Shown here: piece by piece, positions 37,223-45,216 of the stretch | How the letters are laid out: each line of letters opens with the position of its first letter | How positions within the stretch are numbered: the first letter of the stretch is position 1 | Assembly (NCBI GenBank): GCA_964017195.1 | Contig: OZ024897.1 | Location: 38,688,336-38,752,335 of the forward strand | Direction of reading: 5' to 3' | DNA: 64,000 nucleotides | DNA from: Siderastrea radians | Lineage: Eukaryota > Cnidaria > Anthozoa > Scleractinia > Rhizangiidae | Position numbers and translations under genes: made by a program | Notes under the pieces: model-generated | What the model was told of the DNA's origin: nothing | Databases searched by the model: none | Seen by the model: only the letters and a program-made list of their open reading frames with translations

Positions 37223-37288
37223 ATGTCACCTCAAACAGTCCTTCTCAGGACTACACTCACCCGGACGATCACAATTTACCGAATTATG

Positions 37289-37830
37289 ACAAAAACATCT
37301 GTTACGTACTTTGGGTGATGTCGCTAATTAATTTAGTCAGAACGAGTTTTAGTGAAATCGACAACTGCATGCATGTACCGCGGTAACGAAATTTTGGGTG
37401 CATGGGGTGAGGGTGACTTTGGGGAATAAGGTTAAACTGTTTTTTTTTTTCAAATAAGCTATTTTTGTCATCCTACGTTTATTAATTTAAGGACAGAGCG
37501 AAGATTTTCAGTAGATTGGTTTCAGATGAGCACTTAAAAATGCGTGAAACTGAAAAAAACGTACGTTGGTTGCGTGACATTAACCCTAGAGCTTTTTCCT
37601 GGTGGGCAGGGCGAAGGGATTAAAAAATATATTCTGTTGGTTTTCCAAAAGGTAGCACAGTTAATGAACTATGGCTGGATTAAAATACAAAGTTGGACAT
37701 GAAAATCGCCTTTTCAGTCTGAGAATGTTTTCTTTCTTTTTGTTTAGGGTGGGGCGGGGTTTGGGCTAAAGGTGTTTGAAGACGTTCAAGAGAATACTAA
37801 ATCGACTGATTGTAAGTGCCCGGGTAAAAG
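37289..37830 (+). repeat. 1.6-kb dispersed repeat, left copy (second part)
   Basis: It resumes the repeat interrupted at 33321 and is the reverse complement of about 61015-61558. Shared landmarks are TACCGCGGTAACGAAATTTT and GGGGAATAAGGTT. Similarity fades at about 37830 near AATCGACTGATTGTA. Confidence 0.8.
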
Positions 37831-38199
37831 TAATAGTATAAGTAAACGATTCTTGGCATTAAAGGATTTTCAAACAAAGGGGAGCTTTTCCATCTGTTGT
37901 TTCAGAACTCACCTAACCCCACCTTTAATGTATCAACTATGCAGAAGTGAAACCTTTTGCTTTACAACATCACACAACATTCAAACCAGCCACCTGCATG
38001 TGATAAAGCTTTGTTCAGTAATTATAAAAGCGGATCGGAAAGGAATTTGCAGGTTCTCGATTTTCCGAAAACTTGATTTCACAGACCCAAAAGGCTCCGA
38101 GTAGAAATACTTAGTCCGTGCCTGGGGGATTAAGGGTTCAAACTTCCCCCTTCTCTTAGCCTTCAACCCTTCAACCCCGCTGCGCCCTCATTTTGTTGG
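37831..38199. other. Flank between repeat and Polinton
   Basis: I recognise nothing in this stretch. It is not similar to the corresponding flank on the right (60316-60980), apart from the 6-bp target duplication at the edge. Confidence 0.5.
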
Positions 38200-38205
38200 C
38201 TCACG
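38200..38205. other. Polinton target-site duplication, left (CTCACG)
   Basis: CTCACG directly abuts the TIR start AGTAGTAAG, and CTCACG directly follows the other TIR at 60310-60315. A perfect 6-bp duplication is the known Polinton integration signature. Confidence 0.95.
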
Positions 38206-38549
38206 AGTAGTAAGTTGCGCTCATCTGGAGAAAATGCTGGCTTCTGATTGGTCGAGAGCGATCACGTGACCAGAGGATGACGTCATGTCATTTCCGGTGG
38301 GGGAAACCGCTGACGAGTGTGAAAAAAGGATCGCGGGCTCATGGGAACCGGAAGTCACGTGGTTTAGAAGGAGAAACCGCTGACGAGTGTGAAAAATCGA
38401 TCGTGGGCTCAAGGTCCGCGGAGAAAACGCGGGCGCAAAGTCCAAAGTCCAATGTTGGGAAGAGGGGTAGGTATAAAATGGGGTAAACCCTAAGTCCGCG
38501 GAGAAAACGCGGGCGCAAAGTCCAAAGTCCAATGTTGGGAAGAGGGGTA
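38206..38549 (+). repeat. Polinton 5' TIR with internal tandem repeats
   Basis: It matches the reverse complement of 59965-60309 with about three differences (one substitution in GACGAGTG/GACCAGTG, one A-run length change, one G/T). Two internal repeats are present: a roughly 70-bp unit starting AAACCGCTGACGAGTGTG (38304 and 38374) and an 80-bp unit (38414-38493 and 38494-38573) that carries a TATA box. It also contains CACGTG (38263-38268) and TGACGTCA (38278-38285). Confidence 0.95.
38278..38285. promoter_or_regulatory. CRE/ATF-type site TGACGTCA in TIR
   Basis: The palindromic octamer is the consensus for CREB/ATF factors. It is duplicated in the 3' TIR at 60230-60237. A CACGTG E-box lies 10 bp away and an ATTGG (inverted CCAAT) near 38247. 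Function is inferred from motif and placement only. Confidence 0.5.
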
Positions 38550-38551
38550 GG

Positions 38552-38558
38552 TATAAAA
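38552..38558 (+). promoter_or_regulatory. TATA box for the first gene
   Basis: TATAAAA lies 33 bp before the ATG at 38591. An identical box 80 bp upstream (about 38472) belongs to the first copy of the tandem unit. The first gene is therefore driven from, or just inside, the TIR. Confidence 0.75.
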
Positions 38559-38590
38559 TGGGGTAAACCCTAAGTGAGGGAGTAGTCACG

Positions 38591-39643
38591 ATGAGTGTTT
38601 ACATCACGCTCCTGAGTGATCAAGCACAAGGCACGGGTCAAAAATTTACGGCACGATTGCCTCGTTCGTATTATTTGGTGGAAGATGATTGGGAAGTGGC
38701 GTTGGTACATATGTCCCACCCGGGGTTTAATCAATCCTTGGAAGATCAAACCAAACAGAATTGGACGCAAGAGGATAGTCAAAAACATTGGATGAAAACA
38801 GATATCAAATACATGCCAAAACGAGCGGATGGCACGGCGCCCCTGAAAGTCACCAAACAAATTTATTTACCGCCCGGGTATTACCACAATTTGAAAGAAG
38901 CCTGGATTGCCATTGGGTACGAAATGGAAAAACAACGCATGGAAGTCATGATGGATATACCCAAAATGGACGTGGATGATTTAGCCAAACGACAACAACT
39001 AGCCGCTTTGAACCTGGCTCAACCCTATGTGAAAATCACCAATAAGGGCATCGCCTCTGAATTAGATTCGTTGTATGTCCTCATTCCAGCCAACATGGAA
39101 TTTGAAATGGAATGGAAATTGGCGGGCTTGATGGGATTGGTGAAAGATGGAACGTCCACGGAACGCGTGGTCCAAGAAAAGAATTATCTGGTGAAACATA
39201 TTGTGGATTACAACGATCGGCATAAATGGTCACCCACCACTGGTACTATCGCCAAATATCCCCCGTGGGGGCACGTCTCCGTCAGCTTTACCCACCCCGA
39301 CTTTGATTATGAGTTGTTCTTGGGTCCGAATTTGAGTCGGCAACCTTTTCCCACCACCCCCACGGTCAAACCGCAGCAAGGACAACAACCATTGATGATT
39401 TACACGGATCTGGTGGCACCGAGCATTGTGGGAAATCAAGAAAAAGGCTTGTTACGTACCTTGGATGCGGGCAATACCGAGCATCAATTTGATACCAGGG
39501 AACGGATGTATTTTCCTCTGGGCCAAACCATCTTTGACAGCATTGCCGTGGACATTCAAACAGTCGACGGACAGCCGGCTCCATTCAAACAAGGCCGAAC
39601 CATCATTACCCTTGAACTTTCCCGAAAAAGTCAACGAACATGA
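38591..39643 (+). CDS. Capsid-associated Polinton family protein, copy A
   Basis: 350 residues from the ATG at 38591, the first ATG after the TATA box. The N-terminus SVYITLLSDQAQGTGQKFTA is followed by RLPRSYYLVEDDWEVALVHM. The C-terminus has IYTDLVAPSIVGN and ends with PFKQGRTIITLELS. The same layout (FYVTL start, RLP...L.GxWxVGL block, VYxD...VG block, VTLHF end) is seen in the two proteins at 44162 and 45217, and is a pattern I recall from unannotated Polinton-linked proteins of invertebrates. The beta-rich pattern would suit a jelly-roll penton or vertex protein, but that is inference. Copy A is the most divergent of the three and has its own TIR promoter and poly-A signal. Confidence 0.75.
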   Translation: MSVYITLLSDQAQGTGQKFTARLPRSYYLVEDDWEVALVHMSHPGFNQSLEDQTKQNWTQEDSQKHWMKTDIKYMPKRADGTAPLKVTKQIYLPPGYYHNLKEAWIAIGYEMEKQRMEVMMDIPKMDVDDLAKRQQLAALNLAQPYVKITNKGIASELDSLYVLIPANMEFEMEWKLAGLMGLVKDGTSTERVVQEKNYLVKHIVDYNDRHKWSPTTGTIAKYPPWGHVSVSFTHPDFDYELFLGPNLSRQPFPTTPTVKPQQGQQPLMIYTDLVAPSIVGNQEKGLLRTLDAGNTEHQFDTRERMYFPLGQTIFDSIAVDIQTVDGQPAPFKQGRTIITLELSRKSQRT

Positions 39644-39658
39644 TTGTGTAGAGAATCA

Positions 39659-39664
39659 ATAAAA
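39659..39664 (+). terminator. Poly-A signal
   Basis: AATAAA lies 16 bp after the stop of copy A, followed by a CAACAACAACAA run. It would end the first transcript. Confidence 0.65.
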
Positions 39665-39893
39665 GATCACAACAACAACAAAGTGTATGCTAGTTCCGTA
39701 TTGGTTGGTTTGGTGACAGGTTTTTTTTACACACCAGGCATGGTTGGGGTTGAGCCATCACTTGTTGGGTTTCTGGATCATCCATGAGTTGAAGTGTGAA
39801 ATGAGACGGGGGTTTTTTATAGAGAAACAAAAGGGTCCCGTGGGAGGGAAGGGACCAATGAGAGAAAGACACATCATGCTGTGGGAGGGGAAG

Positions 39894-39916
39894 AGGTGGG
39901 GGGACCCCCCTCCCCC
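39894..39916 (+). promoter_or_regulatory. Shared G/C-run upstream element
   Basis: A 23-bp element (core GGTGGGGGGACCCCCCTCCC) that recurs exactly, inverted, at 55351-55373. In both places it has the same orientation relative to the gene it precedes (the unknown protein at 40041 and the minus-strand gene at 55266). This suggests joint control of the two genes. Confidence 0.6.
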
Positions 39917-39954
39917 CTCCTTGGATAGACCATGGTGCATTGCGCGGATCGGGG

Positions 39955-39962
39955 TATATAAG
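39955..39962 (+). promoter_or_regulatory. TATA box (TATATAAG)
   Basis: It lies 86 bp before the main ATG at 40041. Two three-codon upstream frames, ATG-CTT-GGT-TGA at 40003 and ATG-TCA-GTT-TGA at 40018, sit in the predicted leader. Confidence 0.75.
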
Positions 39963-40040
39963 TCAAGCGAGGCCCCAGGGCGTCACTCCTAGCTTTGAGT
40001 TCATGCTTGGTTGACTTATGTCAGTTTGAGGAAAAGAAAA

Positions 40041-40547
40041 ATGGCCGAAACAAGAAGAGTATTGGGGTCCCTGGGCAGTGAAATGAATGTGGGAGGTGAG
40101 GAGACGCTGAGGAGGAGAGTGCGACCAGAGGAGACGCCCCTCCAGCGCCAAATTAGGCGCATGTACGAGAGACGCGAGGAGTCATGGCGCCCCCTGAATC
40201 GACAACGCGTGGAGGCGTTCCTTCGTTTATTTTTATTATGTTTTGTGGAGCCGGAGAATGGGCTTCCTCTTCACCCAGTCACCTACCAGAAATTAAAGAG
40301 AGCGCTAACCCACCGGATCATCCCTTGGATGGAGTTCCGCATAGCACCGACCAGGGAGGAGAAATATTGGCCGATTAGCATGGCGCTCTTTGAAGAACTT
40401 GACTTTTTTATGGCAGCCCATTTGTCTGAAGTGTACTGTGGCAATCAGTGGGGGACAATTAAGCATTTTTATCGTGAAGTGAAGAAAGCGGAGGAACGGG
40501 ACAGACGGGAACGAGCCAGTCGTGTACGACGTGTTTTGTTTGTTTGA
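40041..40547 (+). CDS. Unknown basic/alpha-helical Polinton protein
   Basis: 168 residues. The open frame extends upstream to a TTG at 40011, but the first in-frame ATG is 40041 (MAETRRVLGS). The N-terminal half is rich in Arg and Glu (RRRVRPEETPLQRQIRRMYE). The middle has a hydrophobic helix (VEAFLRLFLLCFVEP) and aromatic-rich segments, and the end is basic again. I recognise no family. It has its own TATA box, shares an upstream element with the putative regulator at 55266, and faces the SLOG gene convergently. This would fit an early or regulatory role, which is only inference. Confidence 0.6.
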   Translation: MAETRRVLGSLGSEMNVGGEETLRRRVRPEETPLQRQIRRMYERREESWRPLNRQRVEAFLRLFLLCFVEPENGLPLHPVTYQKLKRALTHRIIPWMEFRIAPTREEKYWPISMALFEELDFFMAAHLSEVYCGNQWGTIKHFYREVKKAEERDRRERASRVRRVLFV

Positions 40548-40831
40548 AGGGACTTGAACATTTTTTATTCCTGTTGAGTTTTTTATTGTGAGTCAAGATG
40601 CATGTGAGTCAAGACCAACTATTTATGATGAACGTGCAAAACCAGTGTTGTCAGTTTTTTAAAATTTTAATTAAAAAGGATGTTTTTTACAAAGGGTGGT
40701 TGGTCTTCTTTGCCACACGGGTGGGGCGTTCCTATGTACAATTGGAAAAGCTATCTACAATTTTGAAAAATAAAAATAAAAACTAAGAAATTAAAAAGGC
40801 TATGTACAATTCCAAAAGTAAAAACTAAAAA
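40548..40831. other. AT-rich convergent 3' region
   Basis: This is the spacer between the convergent unknown gene and the SLOG gene. It contains AATAAAAATAAAAA (about 40766) for plus-strand transcripts and TTTTTTATT (about 40561) for minus-strand transcripts. A 62-codon frame at 40598-40786 is probably chance. Confidence 0.5.
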
Positions 40832-41524
40832 TTACAAATGAAAGTCTTCCAGTTCCATACGTAATTGATCAATGTTCTCGGGGAGACAGAAGGTGCGGTT
40901 GAACAAGGCTTGAATTTCGGCTCGGGTTTTTTCGTCCACATCCCGGGATCCCACGATAGCACTGCTTTGATGAAGGGTGGGCTTTTTGGGTCCCCAAGGG
41001 ACAAATTGACTGCCAGTGACCAGGGTGGCGGCATTCTCATTGACTTGGTAGTAATGGTCCGAGCGGTACCAGGATTGACTGGGGATGTCAAACAGGTAGA
41101 CGGGTTTGCCTTGATCCATAGCCAATTGCACCGTCCAACCAGTGCCTCCTTTCACGCGTTTATGATCCGGTTCCAAGATGCCAAAGGCATAGATGGTATG
41201 GGCTTTCTTGGCCAATTGATAATTGCGTTGCAGCAATTGCAGGGTGTAAAAATGACTGGGCATTTTTTTGCCTAGTTTCTCTGCCGCCTGGTGAAGATGG
41301 GGATTGGCCAACATCAGGACTTCCACCGTAGAAGGGGTGATGAAAGTGGCTCGAGGATGGTTCGGGGGGACCAGGACTTCGAGTTGCATCCCAAAGTGTT
41401 TGGCCTGTTCTTCGACGAGGGCATCCGTACCTTTGGCTCCCCCGGTGTAGACCACATGACCATGACCCACTTGCAGTTCCAAGGCACCGAGATCTTGTTC
41501 TCCGATCATGATGTCTGGGGGCAT
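40832..41524 (-). CDS. SLOG-superfamily (DprA/LOG/YspA-like) nucleotide-binding protein
   Basis: 230 residues. The open frame begins at a TTG (41554), but the first ATG is at 41524 and lies 39 bp after a TATTTAAG box. An early Rossmann-type strand and glycine loop reads HVVYTGGAKGTDALVEEQAK, matching the GGAxGxD motif of SLOG proteins that bind nucleotides. A second motif, VKGGTGWTVQLAMDQGKPVY, resembles the GGxGT loop of LOG/DprA proteins. A third, SSAIVGSRDV, is a late conserved strand. SLOG domains sense or process NAD, ADP-ribose or nucleotides in bacterial conflict systems and bind ssDNA in DprA. Role here is unknown. It is transcribed opposite to its neighbours from a shared divergent promoter with the GRF gene. 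Confidence 0.7.
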   Translation of the reverse strand: MPPDIMIGEQDLGALELQVGHGHVVYTGGAKGTDALVEEQAKHFGMQLEVLVPPNHPRATFITPSTVEVLMLANPHLHQAAEKLGKKMPSHFYTLQLLQRNYQLAKKAHTIYAFGILEPDHKRVKGGTGWTVQLAMDQGKPVYLFDIPSQSWYRSDHYYQVNENAATLVTGSQFVPWGPKKPTLHQSSAIVGSRDVDEKTRAEIQALFNRTFCLPENIDQLRMELEDFHL

Positions 41525-41562
41525 GGCTTTGGAGAATGACGATTCAGGGAGCAAGGGAGCTC

Positions 41563-41570
41563 CTTAAATA
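41563..41570 (-). promoter_or_regulatory. TATA-like box of the SLOG gene
   Basis: TATTTAAG on the minus strand, 39 bp before the ATG. It shares the 41525-41737 divergent promoter with the plus-strand GRF gene. Confidence 0.6.
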
Positions 41571-41581
41571 GAGACAGTTGA

Positions 41582-41675
41582 CCAATGGGAAGACAAGAGG
41601 ACCTTATTTGGAGAGGCCAAAGCTGACCAATGGGACGATGAGACGTCCTTATATGGGTAGGATAAGCTGACCAAT
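41582..41675. promoter_or_regulatory. Three CCAAT boxes at about 45-bp spacing
   Basis: TGACCAATG occurs with CCAAT at 41582, 41627 and 41671. All three are in the same orientation and share flanking AGCTGACCAATG. NF-Y-type binding is the usual meaning of CCAAT. They lie between the two divergent TATA boxes. Confidence 0.6.
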
Positions 41676-41694
41676 GAGAGCCAAGGGTCCAAGG

Positions 41695-41700
41695 TATAAA
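41695..41700 (+). promoter_or_regulatory. TATA box of the GRF gene
   Basis: TATAAA, 25 bp before a first ATG (41720) and 43 bp before a second (41738). Transcription should start about 25-30 bp downstream, so the second ATG is the better start. Confidence 0.7.
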
Positions 41701-41737
41701 AAGGCCTCGGTGGTAGGGGATGAAAATCGTGAGTACG

Positions 41738-42577
41738 ATGTCGGCCGAACGGAAGAGAAAGCCAAGCGTACACCCTGCGGGGAACAAGAAGAAGAAGACT
41801 ATTCAAACGATGACGCCCGTGGACTGTGATCCGGTGGTAGGGGAGGTGGTGGAAGATACCCGAGCGGCCGTGGAAGAGATGATGAAAGAATTGAATGACA
41901 TGGTGGAGCAACCTACACCATCACCTCAATTCACTCTGACGACCGTGTATGACAATGCGGAGGACTATGCTCAAGCGAAAGCCAACAGTGAAAGAGCCCT
42001 AGCTAGTTCGGTGGACTATATGGTATGCCCTTGCCATGACGTGCGTTTGGAGGCCCGAGAATCTCAAAAGGGATGGAAGTATGTGAAATGTCCCATTCAA
42101 CCGTGTTTGCTGTTTTGTGGACAAGATCAAGCCCTGGAGTATATGAAAGCCGTGTATAGTCAACCTCATGTAGAAGTGTTGGACATGTGGACTTGTTTGC
42201 AGTGTTTTTGCCGTGAACCCGCCACGCTGCAACAGAGCCATTCGACCCAGAACCCCGATCGCTTGTTTCTGAATTGTTCCAAGAAACAGTGTGGCTTCTT
42301 CCGATGGGCCGATCAACCCATGGGCCCCAAGTACTGGAGTTGGTTTCATGACAACCCGCCCAAGAAAGCCGACCAACAAGCTGAAATACCTACCCGTGAT
42401 GCGCAAGGATATCCCAAGAGGGGCTATGACATCCCTGGCCCACCCCCTCGAGCCCCCAGGAAAGAGGATCGCCCCCTGACAGATTATGAGAAACAATTGT
42501 TGCGAGAAATTCAAGAGCTCAAGAACCGTCAAGAAATGATGGTCGCCCCAGCGCCGCCACCCCCCCAAGTACAGTGA
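41738..42577 (+). CDS. GRF-type zinc-finger protein
   Basis: 279 residues if translation starts at 41738; an earlier in-frame ATG at 41720 would add six. A Lys/Arg-rich start (RKRKPSVHPAGNKKKK) could be a nuclear signal. An upstream cysteine cluster (VCPCHDVRLEA, then KCPIQPCLLFC) may be a first zinc site. Residues 153-190 match zf-GRF: CLQCFCREP, DRLFLNC (C180), then CGFFRWAD (C185). GRF fingers bind single-stranded DNA in NEIL3, TOP3A and APE2. A Pro-rich and coiled-coil tail ends the protein (YEKQLLREIQELKNRQE). It may serve replication, packaging or repair of the element DNA. Zinc geometry is seen; the role is inferred. Confidence 0.75.
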   Translation: MSAERKRKPSVHPAGNKKKKTIQTMTPVDCDPVVGEVVEDTRAAVEEMMKELNDMVEQPTPSPQFTLTTVYDNAEDYAQAKANSERALASSVDYMVCPCHDVRLEARESQKGWKYVKCPIQPCLLFCGQDQALEYMKAVYSQPHVEVLDMWTCLQCFCREPATLQQSHSTQNPDRLFLNCSKKQCGFFRWADQPMGPKYWSWFHDNPPKKADQQAEIPTRDAQGYPKRGYDIPGPPPRAPRKEDRPLTDYEKQLLREIQELKNRQEMMVAPAPPPPQVQ

Positions 42578-42686
42578 CAGTGTGGACAACTGGCAGAAAG
42601 ATCTCGAGACCGTCACTTGTGGTCGTCTAGGTCTCTTTTAAATGGTTTAAAAAGGAGTAGGAATAAATGATGTTATCAATGTGACC

Positions 42687-43049
42687 ATGGAGTCTGTTGT
42701 GTGTGATGCGTGGGAGTCTCTCTTGTCCCTGGGGCAATGGCAATGCCATCAATCCCTGTGCCAAGTGTTATATGATCACCAACCCGGGTCCAAGATCCCT
42801 ATTCCCCCATGTCCCGAGGACACGCATCCTCTCCAGATCTTTGAAGAAACCCACGTCGACCGTAACCTGTATCGATGGGTGGTGTTTGTCGTATGGTTAA
42901 AAGCCCACCCAGAGGCGTGGCGATGGTATCGAATCATTCAAAAGGCGCATCCCCACACGGTCCCCACCATATCGACGTTATGGGATGAATGCCAGAACGT
43001 ATGGCCCCTCGAAAGAAAACCCAACGCTGGAGTTCGTCCTCAGGGTTGA
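42687..43049 (+). CDS. Small unknown protein upstream of integrase
   Basis: 120 residues from the ATG at 42687; the open frame starts at a GTG six bases earlier. It follows a TTTAAAAAGG TATA-like box at about 42648. It is Trp/His-rich (VDRNLYRWVVFVVWLKAHPE, AWRWYRIIQKAHPH) and contains four cysteines. The last 61 bp overlap the integrase frame. I do not recognise the family. Confidence 0.55.
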   Translation: MESVVCDAWESLLSLGQWQCHQSLCQVLYDHQPGSKIPIPPCPEDTHPLQIFEETHVDRNLYRWVVFVVWLKAHPEAWRWYRIIQKAHPHTVPTISTLWDECQNVWPLERKPNAGVRPQG

Positions 43050-44158
43050 AGAGAACCAAACGCCCTGTGTCGTCAACGAAGAAGAAAAGCAATGTCTCGC
43101 AACAATGGTTAAGCCGTTACCAGGATCCTAGCGCCCCGGGAAGTTTAGGTGGGGTGCAACGGTTTGCCAAAGCCCAGGGTCTCCCTTTGAAAAAAGCCCA
43201 ACGACTCTTGGAACAGGATGTGGGCTACACCTTGCATAAACCCCGACGTCGTCGTTTTGCTACCTTACCCGTGGTCGTAGGGGGGTTAGACGATCAATGG
43301 GCCGCGGATTTAGTGGAAGTGCAACGTTTGGCTAAACATAATCGGGGTATACGCTACTTGTTGACCGTCGTGGATGTCTTGTCCAAGTACGCGTGGGTCC
43401 AACCGTTGAAAACCAAAACCGGCGTGGCCCTCGTGAAAGCCTTTGAGAAGATTGTGAGACAAGGACGTCACCCCAACCGATTGCAAACGGATCGAGGGAA
43501 AGAATTTTACAATCGGACCTTTCAACGATGGGTCGACGAGCAAGACATCCACCATTTTTCCACCGAAGGGGATGCCAAAGCCAGTGTGGTGGAACGATTT
43601 AATCGGACCTTGAAAGAACGGTTGTACCGTTATTTGACCACGGCCAACACGTTACGCTTTGACAATGTCTTACCCCAGTTGGTGCAAGGGTATAATGCCA
43701 CCCGTCATCGAAGTATTGGTATGCCCCCCGAAGACGTGACGTGGGACAACGAAGAAGCCGTGTGGAAACGATTGTACAGCAAACGATTGAAAGGTCGGAA
43801 AAAACCCCAATTCAAAGTCGGGGATCGGGTCCGTCTCAACACGATTCATCGTACCTTTGAAAAAGGCTATCTCCCCGGTTGGACCGAAGAAGTGTTTGTG
43901 GTGCATCGTGTGATCCCGGGCCCCGTGCCCACCTATAAGATTCACGAATGGGATGAGACCCCCATCCAAGGCACGTTTTATGAAGAGGATTTACAAAAAG
44001 TCCAGGTGTCCGACGTGTTTCGCATCGAAAAGGTACTTAAGCGTCAAAAAGATCGTTGGTTGGTCAAGTGGAAAGGGTGGCCAGACAAGTACAATAGTTG
44101 GATTGCTCGTGGTGACGTGACATCCCTTCGACCGCGCAAACGACGCCGACGACGCTAA
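42989..44158 (+). CDS. INT: Retroviral-type (rve) integrase with chromodomain
   Basis: 389 residues. The start could also be the second ATG at 43001. The catalytic core runs roughly from residue 100 to 250. D107 lies in QWAADLVEV, D168 in LQTDRGKEF and E202 in KASVVERFNRTLKE, so the spacing is D-x33-E, slightly shorter than the usual 35. An SH3-like basic region (FKVGDRVRLNTIHRTFEKG) follows, then a C-terminal chromodomain (about residues 342-375, FRIEKVLKRQKDRWLVKWKG, W and SW aromatic cage). It ends with a basic tail. The enzyme inserts the element and makes 6-bp duplications. The chromodomain probably guides it to modified histones. No N-terminal HHCC finger was seen. Confidence 0.95.
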   Translation: MPERMAPRKKTQRWSSSSGLKRTKRPVSSTKKKSNVSQQWLSRYQDPSAPGSLGGVQRFAKAQGLPLKKAQRLLEQDVGYTLHKPRRRRFATLPVVVGGLDDQWAADLVEVQRLAKHNRGIRYLLTVVDVLSKYAWVQPLKTKTGVALVKAFEKIVRQGRHPNRLQTDRGKEFYNRTFQRWVDEQDIHHFSTEGDAKASVVERFNRTLKERLYRYLTTANTLRFDNVLPQLVQGYNATRHRSIGMPPEDVTWDNEEAVWKRLYSKRLKGRKKPQFKVGDRVRLNTIHRTFEKGYLPGWTEEVFVVHRVIPGPVPTYKIHEWDETPIQGTFYEEDLQKVQVSDVFRIEKVLKRQKDRWLVKWKGWPDKYNSWIARGDVTSLRPRKRRRRR

Positions 44159-44161
44159 ACA

Positions 44162-45205
44162 ATGACCTGGGTGCCCAACTCGTCGTTTTACGTGACGTTG
44201 ATGAGTCATGCGAGTACCAAAGAGTTTCCTGGGAACAAGAGTCATCATTTCAGAAACCGATTGCCGAAACCCATTCGATTTATGGGACGCGGATGGATGG
44301 TGGGTATGGCGAGTTTATCGTTACCCACCATTCCCGTGCTAGCGGAAGAAGGAGGCGTGGGCGATTCCCATCCTCTGTTGTACGTACGATGGCACGAACG
44401 GGTGTATATCCAAGACGATCAAGGCAACGATCGCTGGTACCATGAACGCCGCGAACTCACTGTCTACGGGCGAGATATGAGAAAGGAGATGACCTCGTTG
44501 ACGGGAGTTCAATTTTTTCATCAACTGGTCTATCGTTACGAGCAAAGCCGTGCGAAACAAACCGTCCCCAAAAACAAATGGGCCGAGGACAATGGCCTCA
44601 AATTGGCCCCGACCTTTGAATGGACCTCCGAAGGGGATTTGTTATTGAATAGCAAACCCGTGGATTACAAACGACAAGTGGCGCACGTGTCATGGGGCAG
44701 AACCTTGGCCCTGAGAATGGGATGGATTGAACAAGTGTCCCCCGGTCAGTATCGATTGGGTCCGAATCTCTTGCAAGAATTTCAAGGCATGTCTACCATT
44801 CCCACCCCGACGGATGTCCGCGATACCTCCAACAAACCCCTCTTTTGGAAAGTGGAGGGGGATTATCTGAAATTGAGTCTATCGTGTCCTTGGCGGTTTG
44901 TGAATTTGAACGGGACCTTTCGTGTCCCGTCGGAATTTCCCGCCGTGCGTCCTTTGCACGTGTATTGTGATGTAGGGACCAGCAGTATGGTAGGGGGTCG
45001 CATCACGGATCTCTTACGAGAAATCAAGTACCACCCCAAAGAAACCACGCACTTTGAACCTCGACATATTCAATATGTCCCAGTACGCAATGAAGTGGTG
45101 GAAATCGTGGAAACGCAAATGGCCGAAATCAATGGGGATCTCGTTACATTTGGCGAAGGGCATACCCTCCTGACCCTCCACTTTAAAAGGGAGGTCGTGG
45201 TGTGA
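44162..45205 (+). CDS. Capsid-associated Polinton family protein, copy B
   Basis: 347 residues, starting 3 bp after the integrase stop. The N-terminus NSSFYVTLMSHASTKEFPGN is followed by RLPKPIRFMGRGWMVGMASL. The C-terminal part contains LHVYCDVGTSSMVGGRITDL, then RNEVVEIVETQMAEI and a LLTLHFKREV end. It pairs clearly with copy C: the block LGPNL, the SWRF/NWRF-FxNLN block and the VxDLLREIxY block match in order. Tandem arrangement indicates a duplication within the element. The function may be penton, vertex or fibre-like, unproven. Confidence 0.8.
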   Translation: MTWVPNSSFYVTLMSHASTKEFPGNKSHHFRNRLPKPIRFMGRGWMVGMASLSLPTIPVLAEEGGVGDSHPLLYVRWHERVYIQDDQGNDRWYHERRELTVYGRDMRKEMTSLTGVQFFHQLVYRYEQSRAKQTVPKNKWAEDNGLKLAPTFEWTSEGDLLLNSKPVDYKRQVAHVSWGRTLALRMGWIEQVSPGQYRLGPNLLQEFQGMSTIPTPTDVRDTSNKPLFWKVEGDYLKLSLSCPWRFVNLNGTFRVPSEFPAVRPLHVYCDVGTSSMVGGRITDLLREIKYHPKETTHFEPRHIQYVPVRNEVVEIVETQMAEINGDLVTFGEGHTLLTLHFKREVVV

Positions 45206-45216
45206 AGCAAACAAAG

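Larger units (their letters stand above)
33322..37288. mobile_element. Penelope-like retroelement, head-to-head inverted pair
   Basis: Two copies of one Penelope-like element face away from each other. The left copy runs leftward and is the longer; the right copy runs rightward and is 5'-truncated at about 35629. The inverted arms are about 33353-35020 and 35630-37290, with a 609-bp single-copy spacer that holds the N-terminal part of the left ORF. The encoded proteins are identical over some 450 residues, so duplication is very recent. Flanking 12-bp target duplications indicate the pair inserted as one unit. Such partial inverted or tandem copies (pseudo-LTRs) are known for Penelope-like elements. 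Confidence 0.9.

Noticed and set aside
40598..40786. 62-residue frame between convergent genes
   Set aside because: AT-rich 3' spacer with poly-A signals; no promoter or conserved pattern.
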